Shown in pieces: positions 15,149 through 23,693 of a DNA stretch of 64,000 nucleotides. The stretch's first letter is position 1, and the number at the start of each line of letters is the position of its first letter. This DNA is from an uncultured Clostridia bacterium. GTDB taxonomy: Bacteria > Bacillota > Clostridia > Christensenellales > Borkfalkiaceae. The stretch covers positions 1-64,000 of the forward strand of contig CALZDP010000001.1 in NCBI GenBank assembly GCA_945638575.1. The letters run 5' to 3'. The notes under the pieces were generated by a model. That model saw only the letters and a list, made by a program, of their open reading frames with translations, searched no databases and was not told the DNA's origin. A program made the translations under genes and the position numbers.

Positions 15149-16387
15149 TTAATCTTTCGACGTAAAACCTTGCGGATGAACGGTATGTTGCTTTTCGGGA
15201 TCTTCGCGCGCAATGCGTTTGTCCTTTAAATTTATCGCCTTTTGCACTACGCCCGAGCCGTATCTGTCGCGAATTTGAGTTACGGTTTGGGCAAGTTTCA
15301 GTTTCTTTTCGTAGTCGTCGGGGTTTTCAAAAATGGAAAGTTGAGAAGCGTTTTCGACAAAATTCGACACCGAAACGCCGAGAGAACGAACCCCTTTTTT
15401 AAAATCGTAGTTTTCCTTAAACAGCTGTATGGCGCACGCCAAAATATCTTCCGCAAAAGAGGAAGGCGGATTAAGTTTTGTCTGCCTTACGAAAGTTTGC
15501 AAGTTTTCATCCCTTACGGATATGGAAACGGTGCTTGCTCGCCCTAAATTTTTTCTAATAACGCGCGACGAAACGCTGTCAGAAAGAACGGAAAACATTA
15601 TATGCACGTCTTCTTCGTCCTTTAAATCCCTATAGCAGGTCATACTGTTGCCAACGGATTTTATTTCGTCGGGCTCTTCGTAAAGCCTTACGGGGGAAAG
15701 GTCCTCGCCGTTAGCGAAAAGCCAAAGGGTTTTACCCCATTTGCCGAATGTTTTAACCAAAAAGTCCTGCGAAGTAACGGCTAAATCCCCTATTGTATTT
15801 ACATTAAATTTTTTAAGTTTGTCCGCAGTTCTTCTTCCCACCATTAAAAGGTCTGAAACGGGCAGACGCCATACCGTATTTTTATAGTCGTCTGCGCCGA
15901 TTACCGTAGTGGCGTCCGGCTTTTTCATATCGGAACCGAGTTTAGCGAAAACCTTATTAAAACTAACCCCTACCGAGGCCGTTAAGCCGAGTTTTTTTAC
16001 CCGTGAACGGATTTGGTCGGCAATGGTTTTACCGTCGCCGAAAACTTTGCTGTTGGTAACGTCCAACCAGGCTTCGTCTATACCGAAAGGCTCTACCAAA
16101 TCGGTGTATTCAAGGTAAATTTTTCTTACCTTTTGAGAAAAGTCCAAATATTTATCGAAATCGGCTTCCTTTAAGACAAGTTCGGGGCAAAGGTCTTTGG
16201 CGTTTTTTATGGTCATGCCCGTTTTTACGCCCATGGCTTTTGCCTTTTCGTTTTTGGCAAGAATTATACCGTGGCGGTCTTTTAGACTACCGCACACCCC
16301 CAAAAACATATCTTTCAATTTAGGTTCGTAAGCCTGCTCGCACGAGGCGTAAAAATTATTGAGATCGGAATGAAGAATTGTTCTCAT
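15149..16387 (-). CDS. dinB: DNA polymerase IV (Y-family)
   Basis: 412-residue translesion polymerase. The palm begins LHSDLNNFYASCEQ with the first metal-binding Asp; GIDEAWLDVT holds the second catalytic acidic pair. A helix-hairpin-helix region (GRRTADKLKKFNVNTIGDLA) and the little-finger domain follow. QLSIF near residue 350 resembles a sliding-clamp-binding motif. Its ATG overlaps the stop of the TVP38 gene by 4 nt, so the two form one transcript. No LexA-type box (CGAAC-N4-GTTCG) is visible upstream of this pair. Confidence 0.95.
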   Translation of the reverse strand: MRTILHSDLNNFYASCEQAYEPKLKDMFLGVCGSLKDRHGIILAKNEKAKAMGVKTGMTIKNAKDLCPELVLKEADFDKYLDFSQKVRKIYLEYTDLVEPFGIDEAWLDVTNSKVFGDGKTIADQIRSRVKKLGLTASVGVSFNKVFAKLGSDMKKPDATTVIGADDYKNTVWRLPVSDLLMVGRRTADKLKKFNVNTIGDLAVTSQDFLVKTFGKWGKTLWLFANGEDLSPVRLYEEPDEIKSVGNSMTCYRDLKDEEDVHIMFSVLSDSVSSRVIRKNLGRASTVSISVRDENLQTFVRQTKLNPPSSFAEDILACAIQLFKENYDFKKGVRSLGVSVSNFVENASQLSIFENPDDYEKKLKLAQTVTQIRDRYGSGVVQKAINLKDKRIAREDPEKQHTVHPQGFTSKD

Positions 16388-17286
16388 TTAAATAGCCTTT
16401 TTATTTTACTTAAAACGTTACGGAAGGGTTTATCGCCGTACTTATATATGTAAACGGATAAAGCGGCGGTCGAAAGAAAAATTATTATCCAAATGGAAAC
16501 GCCCAAAGGAGTGTTATACGGTATTATGCTTCCGTTTACGGAATACGCCGTTATAAATGCGGAAACAAGGCGCGTAACGGCTATCATAGGCACAAAATAG
16601 CGACTTGTAAGCGTTGATAAACCTGCCACAAAGCAAAGTAAATCGTCCGGAAAAAAGGGCAATAAAAACATAGCGGTTAAAAAGGCTTTGTCCTTTCCCT
16701 TTAAGGCAGTTTGCGCTTTTTTAAGGCTTTCGTCGCCCACTACGAAGGAAACCACTTTATATCCTAATTTTCTGCCTATATAAAAGCCTGCGACAGAGCC
16801 GGAAAAGATGCCCAAAAAACTTATCAACGCGCCTTTAAACGGACCGAATAAAGCAACCGAAGCGCCTATTGAGATTATGCCCGGAACGGGTAAAATTATT
16901 ACCTGCAAAAACTGTATTACAAGCATTATTATTACCGCATATCCGCCCTTTTTTGCGACGAAACTTCTTAAACTTTCCACCGATGAAAAACTGTTTTTTA
17001 AACCGCTTACGTCAAGGAAATAAAGTAGCGCAAGCAAAAATGCAGAAAAGCCCAAAAAGGAAAGGGTAAGTCTTATTACGAACTGTTTGTCGGTTAAAGA
17101 AAAAACGCTTCCCATTACGCAAAATATGGCTATTACGGTTAAACCGAAATATAAAAAAGGTTTGCGGTAGGTTTTTAAAAACCCGACCGCTCCGTTAAGA
17201 TACAACACAAGCAAAAGGGCTGAAATTACGCTCAATATGAATACGGTTAAAACGGTTAATCCGCTTTCTAATTTCGATTTTTGCAT
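16384..17286 (-). CDS. TVP38/TMEM64 (DedA-like, VTT-domain) membrane protein
   Basis: 300-residue protein with about seven hydrophobic segments and a central VTT/SNARE-associated domain, including PGIISIGASVALFGPFKGAL, GSVAGFYIGRKLGY and FLLPFFPDDLLCFVAG. DedA/TVP38 proteins are thought to move or scramble lipids, including undecaprenyl phosphate, across the membrane; the substrate here is unknown. It is the first gene of a pair with dinB. A second VTT domain occurs in the fusion protein at 56840-58768. Confidence 0.87.
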   Translation of the reverse strand: MQKSKLESGLTVLTVFILSVISALLLVLYLNGAVGFLKTYRKPFLYFGLTVIAIFCVMGSVFSLTDKQFVIRLTLSFLGFSAFLLALLYFLDVSGLKNSFSSVESLRSFVAKKGGYAVIIMLVIQFLQVIILPVPGIISIGASVALFGPFKGALISFLGIFSGSVAGFYIGRKLGYKVVSFVVGDESLKKAQTALKGKDKAFLTAMFLLPFFPDDLLCFVAGLSTLTSRYFVPMIAVTRLVSAFITAYSVNGSIIPYNTPLGVSIWIIIFLSTAALSVYIYKYGDKPFRNVLSKIKRLFK

Positions 17287-17343
17287 ACCTAAAAGTCTTA
17301 TATAGTTATTATACTTAACTTTCAGCCCCGTATATGCAAAAAA

Positions 17344-17784
17344 TTACTGCGTGATTTTTGCTACCTCTTGACGGGCAATTTGGTCGCAACGGTTATTGTA
17401 AACATTGTCGGCATGACCTTTTACTTTTACGAAATTCACCTTGTGGCGGGATAAAAGTTTAATTAAATCCTCCCAAAGTTCACGGTTTTTGACAGGTTTA
17501 TTGTCGGAAGTCTTCCAGCCCCCCTTTTGCCAGTCATATAGCCAGCCTTGACTAACGGCGTTTACAACGTAAGCAGAATCGCTGTACAAAGTTACGTCGC
17601 ACTCTTCCTTTAAGGCGGAAAGGGCTTTTATTACCGCTAAAAGTTCCATGCGATTGTTGGTGGTTTCCCTTTCCCCGCCGGACAAAACCTTTTCGATATT
17701 TTTATATATTAAAATTGCTGCGTAGCCGCCCGGTCCCGGATTATAGGAACAAGCGCCGTCGGTGTAAACGGTTACTTTTTTCAT
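17344..17784 (-). CDS. rnhA: Ribonuclease HI
   Basis: 146-residue type 1 RNase H, which degrades RNA in RNA-DNA hybrids. The DEDD catalytic residues are in YTDGACSYNPGPGG, NNRMELLAVIKAL, LYSDSAYVV and the C-terminal NNRCDQIAR. The basic handle KGGWKTSDNKPVKNRELW is present, as in E. coli RNase HI. Normal length, own promoter, AAGG before the ATG. Monocistronic by appearance. Confidence 0.96.
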   Translation of the reverse strand: MKKVTVYTDGACSYNPGPGGYAAILIYKNIEKVLSGGERETTNNRMELLAVIKALSALKEECDVTLYSDSAYVVNAVSQGWLYDWQKGGWKTSDNKPVKNRELWEDLIKLLSRHKVNFVKVKGHADNVYNNRCDQIARQEVAKITQ

Positions 17785-17824
17785 ACTAAACCTTTTTTAA
17801 CAAGAGGAGTTTTTAACTAAAAAT

Positions 17825-17853
17825 ATTATATACCATGTTTTGTCGATTGGCAA
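17825..17853 (-). promoter_or_regulatory. Promoter of rnhA
   Basis: Minus strand: -35 TTGCCA (17848-17853), 17-bp spacer, -10 TATAAT (17825-17830). Confidence 0.7.
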
Positions 17854-17903
17854 GTTTATTGCAAAGTTAAATGAAGATAACAAAAGACTACTGTCGGAAA
17901 AAC

Positions 17904-17930
17904 AAAAAAATACACCGACTATCGGTGTAT
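17904..17930 (-). terminator. Terminator of the GrpB-family gene
   Basis: Perfect 9-bp stem ATACACCGA/TCGGTGTAT with a 3-nt loop followed by seven T on the minus strand. Confidence 0.85.
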
Positions 17931-18027
17931 CTTAATCAAAAACAGCGTAACGGTAAAAGAGATAAATTTACTTAAACCCTTTTAATTTTAACGACGGGCG
18001 CGTAACTTAACGATAAATTAAAATCCG

Positions 18028-18582
18028 CTAATATCTGTCTTTGTATTTTGCTTTTGCCAAAGTTACGACTTCTTTGACAAAGACTTTCTTACCGTCGGTA
18101 TATAAATCTCTGTTGGGTTTAAATCGGTCAAACAACTTTAACTTCAATTTTTCGTATTCCGCGGCTTTTTGCGGATTATCGTTAAGATAGTCCCTAAAAT
18201 ACAATTCATCGCAGTTTCCGTATTTTTTTATATGAATGTGAAATACTTTGTCGCTATAACCCTTTATGGTATATCCCTTATTGAAAGATATCGCATTTTC
18301 ATTTTCGCTCATTAAAATATAACCGCTATCGAGTAATAAACCTTTTACGTTATCTTTATTATCAAAATTTATTTCTACCAAAATATCGACAATCGGTTTT
18401 GTTTTTATATTTTTGATTGAAGTGCTTCCGATATGACTTATTCTTGTTATATAACCGCCCAACAAAGATTTTAAAATCTTTTCTTCGTCCGAATAAACGT
18501 CTTTAAATTTATCGGTATTGTCCACGAATATTATCGGGAATAATTCCCATAACTTTTCTAAACTCATATCTTGCAATTTCAT
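18028..18582 (-). CDS. GrpB/UPF0157-family nucleotidyltransferase-like protein
   Basis: 184-residue protein of the GrpB family, which shares the nucleotidyltransferase fold. Diagnostic motifs are RISHIGSTSIKNIKTKPIVD, where the GS and D..V positions match the nucleotidyltransferase core, and a C-terminal FRDYLNDNPQKAAEYEKLK. The biochemical function of the family is not established; some members are linked to dephospho-CoA metabolism or resistance by annotation only. AAGGA before the ATG. Single gene between two terminators. Confidence 0.85.
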   Translation of the reverse strand: MKLQDMSLEKLWELFPIIFVDNTDKFKDVYSDEEKILKSLLGGYITRISHIGSTSIKNIKTKPIVDILVEINFDNKDNVKGLLLDSGYILMSENENAISFNKGYTIKGYSDKVFHIHIKKYGNCDELYFRDYLNDNPQKAAEYEKLKLKLFDRFKPNRDLYTDGKKVFVKEVVTLAKAKYKDRY

Positions 18583-18828
18583 AAATTTTCCTTAACAACT
18601 TACCGTTATTTTCAAATTAAGTATGTCGCATATTTTTTAAATGCCTTACGCAAAAAAGGAATATACCTATGCTTCACGTTAAGTACCTTTTTGCCTTGCC
18701 TACAACGATTAGCCTTCTTCGTTTAGGGCGATGAAAAACAAATCTATGCCTTTTAAGGTAAACAAATACCCTTACATTAGAAAATAAAGATTTATTTTTT
18801 TATTTTTCAAATGCTAAAATTTTTAAAA

Positions 18829-18874
18829 GCAAAAACGCAGAATCGGAACAAATAATTGTTACCTTTTCTGCGTT
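18829..18874 (-). terminator. Terminator of tRNA-Trp
   Basis: AACGCAGAA (18834-18842) pairs with TTCTGCGTT (18866-18874), with further inner pairing, followed by TTTTT on the minus strand; it begins seven bases after the tRNA. The stretch 18583-18828 upstream of it shows no gene. Confidence 0.75.
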
Positions 18875-18880
18875 CTTATT

Positions 18881-18955
18881 TGGCAGGGGAGACGCGATTC
18901 GAACACGCAACCTACGGTTTTGGAGACCGCTACTCTACCGTTGAGCCACTCCCCT
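18881..18955 (-). tRNA. tRNA-Trp (CCA)
   Basis: 75-nt tRNA with encoded CCA end. Acceptor AGGGGAG (18949-18955) pairs with CTCCCCT; anticodon loop CTCCAAA gives CCA. Solitary, with its own promoter and terminator. Confidence 0.95.
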
Positions 18956-18973
18956 ATTTCGCTTAGCATTAAG

Positions 18974-19002
18974 ATTTTATAATATTCTTTACTAAATGTC
19001 AA
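18974..19002 (-). promoter_or_regulatory. Promoter of tRNA-Trp
   Basis: Minus strand: -35 TTGACA (18997-19002), 17-bp spacer, -10 TAAAAT (18974-18979). The -35 region is tandemly duplicated upstream (second copy TCGACA, 20 bp away). The same unusual -10, TAAAAT, serves tRNA-Leu. Confidence 0.75.
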
Positions 19003-19098
19003 CGAAAATTCTTAAATGTCGACGAATTTTCGGTCATTTTTTTAATTTTTATTGGATACCCGATAATTTTGCGTATAAGTTTGAGAGAACTCAAGGGT

Positions 19099-19136
19099 AC
19101 AACCCCTCTGTTAACTGTGTTGACATCTCCCCTTGC
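19099..19136. repeat. Dispersed 38-bp intergenic repeat, copy 2
   Basis: One mismatch to 8216-8253. Both copies lie in non-coding gaps downstream of minus-strand genes, and both have a GTATAAGTTTGAGAG-like stretch nearby, in a different relative order. Confidence 0.75.
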
Positions 19137-19166
19137 TGCATCGGCGCCTAATAAGAATGGGAATTT

Positions 19167-19199
19167 TTAAGCGGAAAGGCAAATTGCCTTTCCGCTTAA
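19167..19199. terminator. Very stable hairpin after the exporter-operon lipoprotein gene
   Basis: TTAAGCGGAAAGGCAA (19167-19182) is exactly complementary to 19184-19199. It lies 22 bp after the stop codon, where a terminator is expected, but no T-run follows on the minus strand. Confidence 0.55.
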
Positions 19200-19220
19200 C
19201 GGTTTAGATTTTAATCTGAC

Positions 19221-21545
19221 TTATTTACTTAAAGTATCAAAGCCTAAAACTACTCCGAAGTAAGGAGCATTTGCGGATTTTGAAATAGAACCTGCAGACA
19301 TATAAACGCCGAGCGTCTTATGGGTATCGGTTGCCCAGGCTAAACCGTCGGTTGCGGGATTGAATGCCTGTTGACCTTGAGCGCCTAATGTGTAAAGGTT
19401 TTGGGTATCAGTAAACATAAACAAATCGCCTGTTTGGAAAACAACGGGGAATAAAGTTCCGTTGCCGCCTACTGCCGCCTTTAAACTTTGAACATATAAG
19501 TTATTCATATAGATGTTATCATTGACTGAACCGTCGGCATTTAAGGACTTATAAGCACCGCAAATATTCATTTTTGCATTGTTAAGACCTGATAATAAAT
19601 CGCCCGGTTCGCAGATGATAGCGGCAAGAACGTTTAAATACTGCAAACCGCTTTCACCTGTGAATTGGATGGTTTTACCCATATTGTTGAAAATAGGATC
19701 CATGGTTTTAATGGCAGTAATTAAAGCCTGCGCATTGTAAAGGCTATACCAACTTTCCTCGCCGGTAGCGTAAGCCTGTAAAACGGACTTGCTGTCAACG
19801 GTAAGGTTGGGACCTACGGAGTCGTCGGTACGGATTGTGGACGTAGAACCGTCGCAAAGGATGAATAGCGGACCGCCGGAACCGATAAGTTCACTGTTGG
19901 TGATGTTTATAGCGGCACGCCATGAGTAGAACATATTGCTGTAAGCGTTGTAAAGTTTAACGGAATCTACGTTCAAAACCTTTTGATTGTCGCCGTAAGC
20001 GTCGCAAGTAACGTTGGTGTAATAACTGTTACCGACAACGTTTTTATAATCCATTTGAGAACCGAAATAGTTGTACATCAAAAGACCTGCGGGAACGAAT
20101 TCCGTGGTGTCCTGTTGTCCGCAGTTACCGGTTGTAGCAATATTTTTGAAGGTAAACTTTGTGGTGGGAGCGTCGTCATTTTGGCTTTGATGCATTTGGA
20201 ATACCGCCCAGTGCGGCGTAGGGTTAGCCCTGTTTCCGTCGGAAGAATAGTCTAATACCGAATAAAGGTTTCTTCCGCCTTCGGAAGCGGTGATAGGCGC
20301 GGTAATGCTGTTGTAGTTACCGGATACGCTTGCCCTTAAAGTGCTGTATAAAGCCTTTAGCATGTTAACGCCATTAATACCTGTTTGAGCAGTGTCGCCC
20401 TTCATGTTCATTACACGGAACCATTGGCCGTTGCCTAAACCGTCGCGCAAAGTACCGACAAGTTGTTTTTGAAGTTCGGGATAGCCTTGTAAAGCGCTGT
20501 AAGCGGTTTGGTAACCTTCGGTTTCTTCCGTCCAGAAGTAGTAAGAAGGAAGAAGGTCTGCGTCGATTTCAAAACTGGTGTGTAAAATTACCCAGTCAAC
20601 GTTGCCGACGTATTCGCATAAAGGCTTGTCGTCTGCTTCGAGTTTTACAGAGTCTGCCGTAGCGGTAAGATTGAAATCTGCGTCGATTTCGCACTTCCAA
20701 ACTTCAGCCCAACGGGAAGAGTTAAGGTCGCTCATAACAGAGAAGCCCATTTGGTCGTATACGTTATAACCGCCGTCTACTACTACACATTCGAATTCTA
20801 CGGTGCAGTCGTCTTCGTTCATACCGGAAAGGTTATATTCTTCGCCGTCCAAAGTAACTTCTACCTTATAATACTTACCTGCGGATTCTTTTGAGAATTT
20901 GTAGGTGTTGTTTTCGATGGTTACGATGCCTTCCAAATCGGTATCGGGAAGTAAAACGTATTCCCCGTCGAAAGTAGCCTTTTCATAAACCTTAGCGGTT
21001 GTTTTTGCGTTGGCAATGTTTACTGCGTTGTCGTTTTCGTCAAGAGCAACTGCGGTGGGACGGAAGATAAATTTGTTTACGTTACCGACTTCATAAGTTT
21101 CACCCGTTATACGGAAGTCGCCCCTTGTTTCCGCTTTGCCTTCAGGTCTGTCGGCGGAAGCGGTAAGGTAGTTAACGTAGAAGTTAGGCATACTGAAAGC
21201 GGTAATGAATTCGGGCGCTTCGGATACGGTAATGTTTACGGTGTAAGTAAGCGCGCCGTAGCCGATGGTATAAGAGGTTTCCCCTGCCTGTGTTAAATCG
21301 GCTTCTTTGTTAACGGAAAGATTGAGTTTTGCCAAAATGCCTTCTTTTGAAGTACCGTCTTTGTAAGTGATCTTCACTTGCAAGTTATCATAGTTTATTG
21401 TATCGTTGACTAAATACTCGGTAACGGGATTAACTACTTCGATAGCAGTTGCTTCGGCCTGATTATCCTGACAAGCAACTAAAGTAGTCATCGAAAGAGC
21501 AACCATCATGGTCAAGCACAATAGCAAAATGACTGTTTTTTTCAT
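19221..21545 (-). CDS. Large lipoprotein with N-terminal Ig-like domain, function unknown
   Basis: 774-residue exported lipoprotein. The signal peptide ends in lipobox LVAC with Cys at about residue 25. Residues about 32-105 look like a bacterial Ig-like domain (EYLVNDTINYDNLQVKITYK ... YTVNITVSE). The remaining about 650 residues are not recognised. They are acidic, rich in Asn/Asp/Thr/Tyr, and contain patches suggesting a beta-helix or repeat fold (for example MFYSWRAAINITNSELIG). The start is the ATG at 21545 after AAGGAG; the longer frame has no such site. It is the last gene of the ABC operon beginning near 25916, so it is a likely substrate or partner of that transporter. No catalytic motif seen. 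Confidence 0.7.
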   Translation of the reverse strand: MKKTVILLLCLTMMVALSMTTLVACQDNQAEATAIEVVNPVTEYLVNDTINYDNLQVKITYKDGTSKEGILAKLNLSVNKEADLTQAGETSYTIGYGALTYTVNITVSEAPEFITAFSMPNFYVNYLTASADRPEGKAETRGDFRITGETYEVGNVNKFIFRPTAVALDENDNAVNIANAKTTAKVYEKATFDGEYVLLPDTDLEGIVTIENNTYKFSKESAGKYYKVEVTLDGEEYNLSGMNEDDCTVEFECVVVDGGYNVYDQMGFSVMSDLNSSRWAEVWKCEIDADFNLTATADSVKLEADDKPLCEYVGNVDWVILHTSFEIDADLLPSYYFWTEETEGYQTAYSALQGYPELQKQLVGTLRDGLGNGQWFRVMNMKGDTAQTGINGVNMLKALYSTLRASVSGNYNSITAPITASEGGRNLYSVLDYSSDGNRANPTPHWAVFQMHQSQNDDAPTTKFTFKNIATTGNCGQQDTTEFVPAGLLMYNYFGSQMDYKNVVGNSYYTNVTCDAYGDNQKVLNVDSVKLYNAYSNMFYSWRAAINITNSELIGSGGPLFILCDGSTSTIRTDDSVGPNLTVDSKSVLQAYATGEESWYSLYNAQALITAIKTMDPIFNNMGKTIQFTGESGLQYLNVLAAIICEPGDLLSGLNNAKMNICGAYKSLNADGSVNDNIYMNNLYVQSLKAAVGGNGTLFPVVFQTGDLFMFTDTQNLYTLGAQGQQAFNPATDGLAWATDTHKTLGVYMSAGSISKSANAPYFGVVLGFDTLSK

Positions 21546-21605
21546 ATATAAACTCCTTAAAATAATTACTTGACTGCAAAAATGCAATTAAAAACTCTGT
21601 TAAGA

Positions 21606-22037
21606 TTAACGGAAGTATATCCAAAAGTCCATTTGCGGACCTGTTGCGGAATCTTCCGCCTTGTAAACCAAATGGACGCTTCGTTTTTCGCTGAAAACTA
21701 TCGAACCCCTTTCCGTTACGGTTACGGGCGCGTCTTTTGGTTCTACAACGGTGATTTTGACGTTTTTGTTGGTACTGTTTGCCGGCGTAACCGTGTAGTT
21801 TATAAGAACTTCGAGATTCTCTTCATACGGAACGACCGAGTAATAAACGACTTTACCCTCGTTAACTTGCTGTTTTATATCAAGTTCCTTACCCGAAGTA
21901 GTGGTTATCGAGGTCGGCGTAATATTTTCGCAATATATAAGTTGTTCAAACGGTATTGCCTTCATACCGAAGATGCCTACTATCAATATGGAACCTAAGT
22001 AAACTATAATTAAAATCAAAATGGTGGATTTCTTCAT
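21606..22037 (-). CDS. Membrane-anchored extracytoplasmic protein, unknown family
   Basis: 143-residue protein with one N-terminal membrane helix (ILILIIVYLGSILIVGIFGM) and an outside domain of about 110 residues rich in beta-strand and Thr/Val (ENLEVLINYTVTPANSTN ... VTVTERGSIVFSEKRSVHLV), which could be Ig-like. It starts two bases after the permease stop and precedes the large lipoprotein, so it is probably a structural or adaptor part of the exporter complex. No named family recognised. Confidence 0.6.
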   Translation of the reverse strand: MKKSTILILIIVYLGSILIVGIFGMKAIPFEQLIYCENITPTSITTTSGKELDIKQQVNEGKVVYYSVVPYEENLEVLINYTVTPANSTNKNVKITVVEPKDAPVTVTERGSIVFSEKRSVHLVYKAEDSATGPQMDFWIYFR

Positions 22038-22039
22038 AG

Positions 22040-23692
22040 TCAGTTCTCCACAAAGTAAAGTTCTGTACGGGTAATGAAGGAATATGTCCTATACACGGTG
22101 AACAATACGGCGATTATTAAAAGTATTACGAGCGAACGCACCGTTCCCCTGTCCGCAAAGAAGTAATATAAAAAAGTGAAAAGCGCAGACAGGAAAAAAC
22201 CTATTAGCGTGGCGTTTCTTTCGTTGGGGCTGTCAAACTGCAAGCCTACGGTAGCGTACTGGTCGGCATATGAATGCATTACGTCGAGTTCGGCGCTCCA
22301 CAGAAGGTGCGAAAAAGCAATCAACGCGGTTATTATTCCCATTAAAACTATTTCCGAAACGGCGGAATCCGAAACGGCTATATAACCGACTACAAGTGAT
22401 ATTACCGAAATCAGTATCGCAAATATCCTTATCGAAATTCTGCCGAAAAGTATATATACGGGATTTATAGGCCTTGTTTTAAGCAGGTTGCGCGCACTTG
22501 CTTCTTTGCTGTAAACGGTGGCGTATTCGTTGTTAAAGGATACCAAAATTATCAGCATTACCAAAAAGTTGAAGGTTTTGGTCATCAGTTGCCCTTCGTA
22601 ATTGGTATTCATGGCGGCATACACTTTATTTAGCAGCAGTATTGCTATCGCCGGAAGCGCCAACTGTATCAGCGTAGAGATAAGAAAACGAGTGCTTCTT
22701 AAATTCATAACGGCGCTTTCAACGTAAGGCGCAAGGTATTTTTTATGCAATCTGTTCTTTTTGGGCGGAACGATTGCCTTTTCAAATTCAAACTGGCGCG
22801 AAGCCATTTTTACAAACAGCGGTTTTGCCACCAAAAAGGACAAACCGAGTATAACGGAAAGCACTGCAAGGAATACGAAAAAGATAATAAACGTATCTAA
22901 GGCAAAAAGTTTGCTTCCTATCCGCAAAGTACCGCCGACTATCATACGGGTTAAACAGTAGTAGGGATTAAAGAAATTTGAAAAGTCTGTTAAAAAGTTC
23001 TGTACGCCCCAAAAAATAGTGCCCCACTGCCCCATAATGTTGATATTTTCGGGAATTTTACCGATTAAGCGGACGATGCCGAACATAATTAAACCCGAAA
23101 ACAAGACAACAAGGGAAAATTGCAACCACTTGAAGTTTTTAACAAAAGTTATTACCATAAGTGCGGGAATACTTAACACCGCACCCAAAGCAACGGGGAG
23201 AAGGGATACCGGTATAAAACATAATATCGCCCACGGATAATAGTACCATACCGCACCGTTTATAATGCCGTAAGCCAAAAATACAGGCAATGTAAAGGTT
23301 AAATTTCTTTTTAACTCAAATATATAATATACAAATAACTTGGAAATATATACGGTTGTCGAGGATGCCGGCAAAGTTAATAAAACTTTGTTGTCCGCCG
23401 TCATATAAAGAACGTTTACAAGCCCTGCCGTACAGGTTATAAGGGACATAAGTTGGATTATAACGAAAATAACGTTGACAACCGTGTCCGGTATTATGCC
23501 CATAGGACGGAAAATAGACAAAAGATTACATACGAAAAACAGCAGGAAAAATATTGCCGTTATCAGTGCAAACTTTATTATCCCCAAGGCAATTTTAATG
23601 ATAAAACTGCGTTTGCTTTGCATAAAGGAAAAATCAAGTTTATCCCTTAACTGCATGTATACAAGGGGTTTTAGTTTGGAAAAACCGCGCAT
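22040..23692 (-). CDS. ABC-2-type exporter permease
   Basis: 550-residue polytopic protein with about twelve hydrophobic segments (for example IALGIIKFALITAIFFLLFF and FVFLAVLSVILGLSFLVAKP), similar in layout to putative ABC exporter permeases. A cytoplasmic basic stretch VPPKKNRLHKKY lies near the middle. The start is the ATG at 23692, preceded by AAGGGG and one base after the ATPase stop, so the pair is translationally coupled. With the ATPase encoded just upstream it would form the transport unit; the cargo is unknown. Confidence 0.75.
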   Translation of the reverse strand: MRGFSKLKPLVYMQLRDKLDFSFMQSKRSFIIKIALGIIKFALITAIFFLLFFVCNLLSIFRPMGIIPDTVVNVIFVIIQLMSLITCTAGLVNVLYMTADNKVLLTLPASSTTVYISKLFVYYIFELKRNLTFTLPVFLAYGIINGAVWYYYPWAILCFIPVSLLPVALGAVLSIPALMVITFVKNFKWLQFSLVVLFSGLIMFGIVRLIGKIPENINIMGQWGTIFWGVQNFLTDFSNFFNPYYCLTRMIVGGTLRIGSKLFALDTFIIFFVFLAVLSVILGLSFLVAKPLFVKMASRQFEFEKAIVPPKKNRLHKKYLAPYVESAVMNLRSTRFLISTLIQLALPAIAILLLNKVYAAMNTNYEGQLMTKTFNFLVMLIILVSFNNEYATVYSKEASARNLLKTRPINPVYILFGRISIRIFAILISVISLVVGYIAVSDSAVSEIVLMGIITALIAFSHLLWSAELDVMHSYADQYATVGLQFDSPNERNATLIGFFLSALFTFLYYFFADRGTVRSLVILLIIAVLFTVYRTYSFITRTELYFVEN

Positions 23693-23693
23693 A

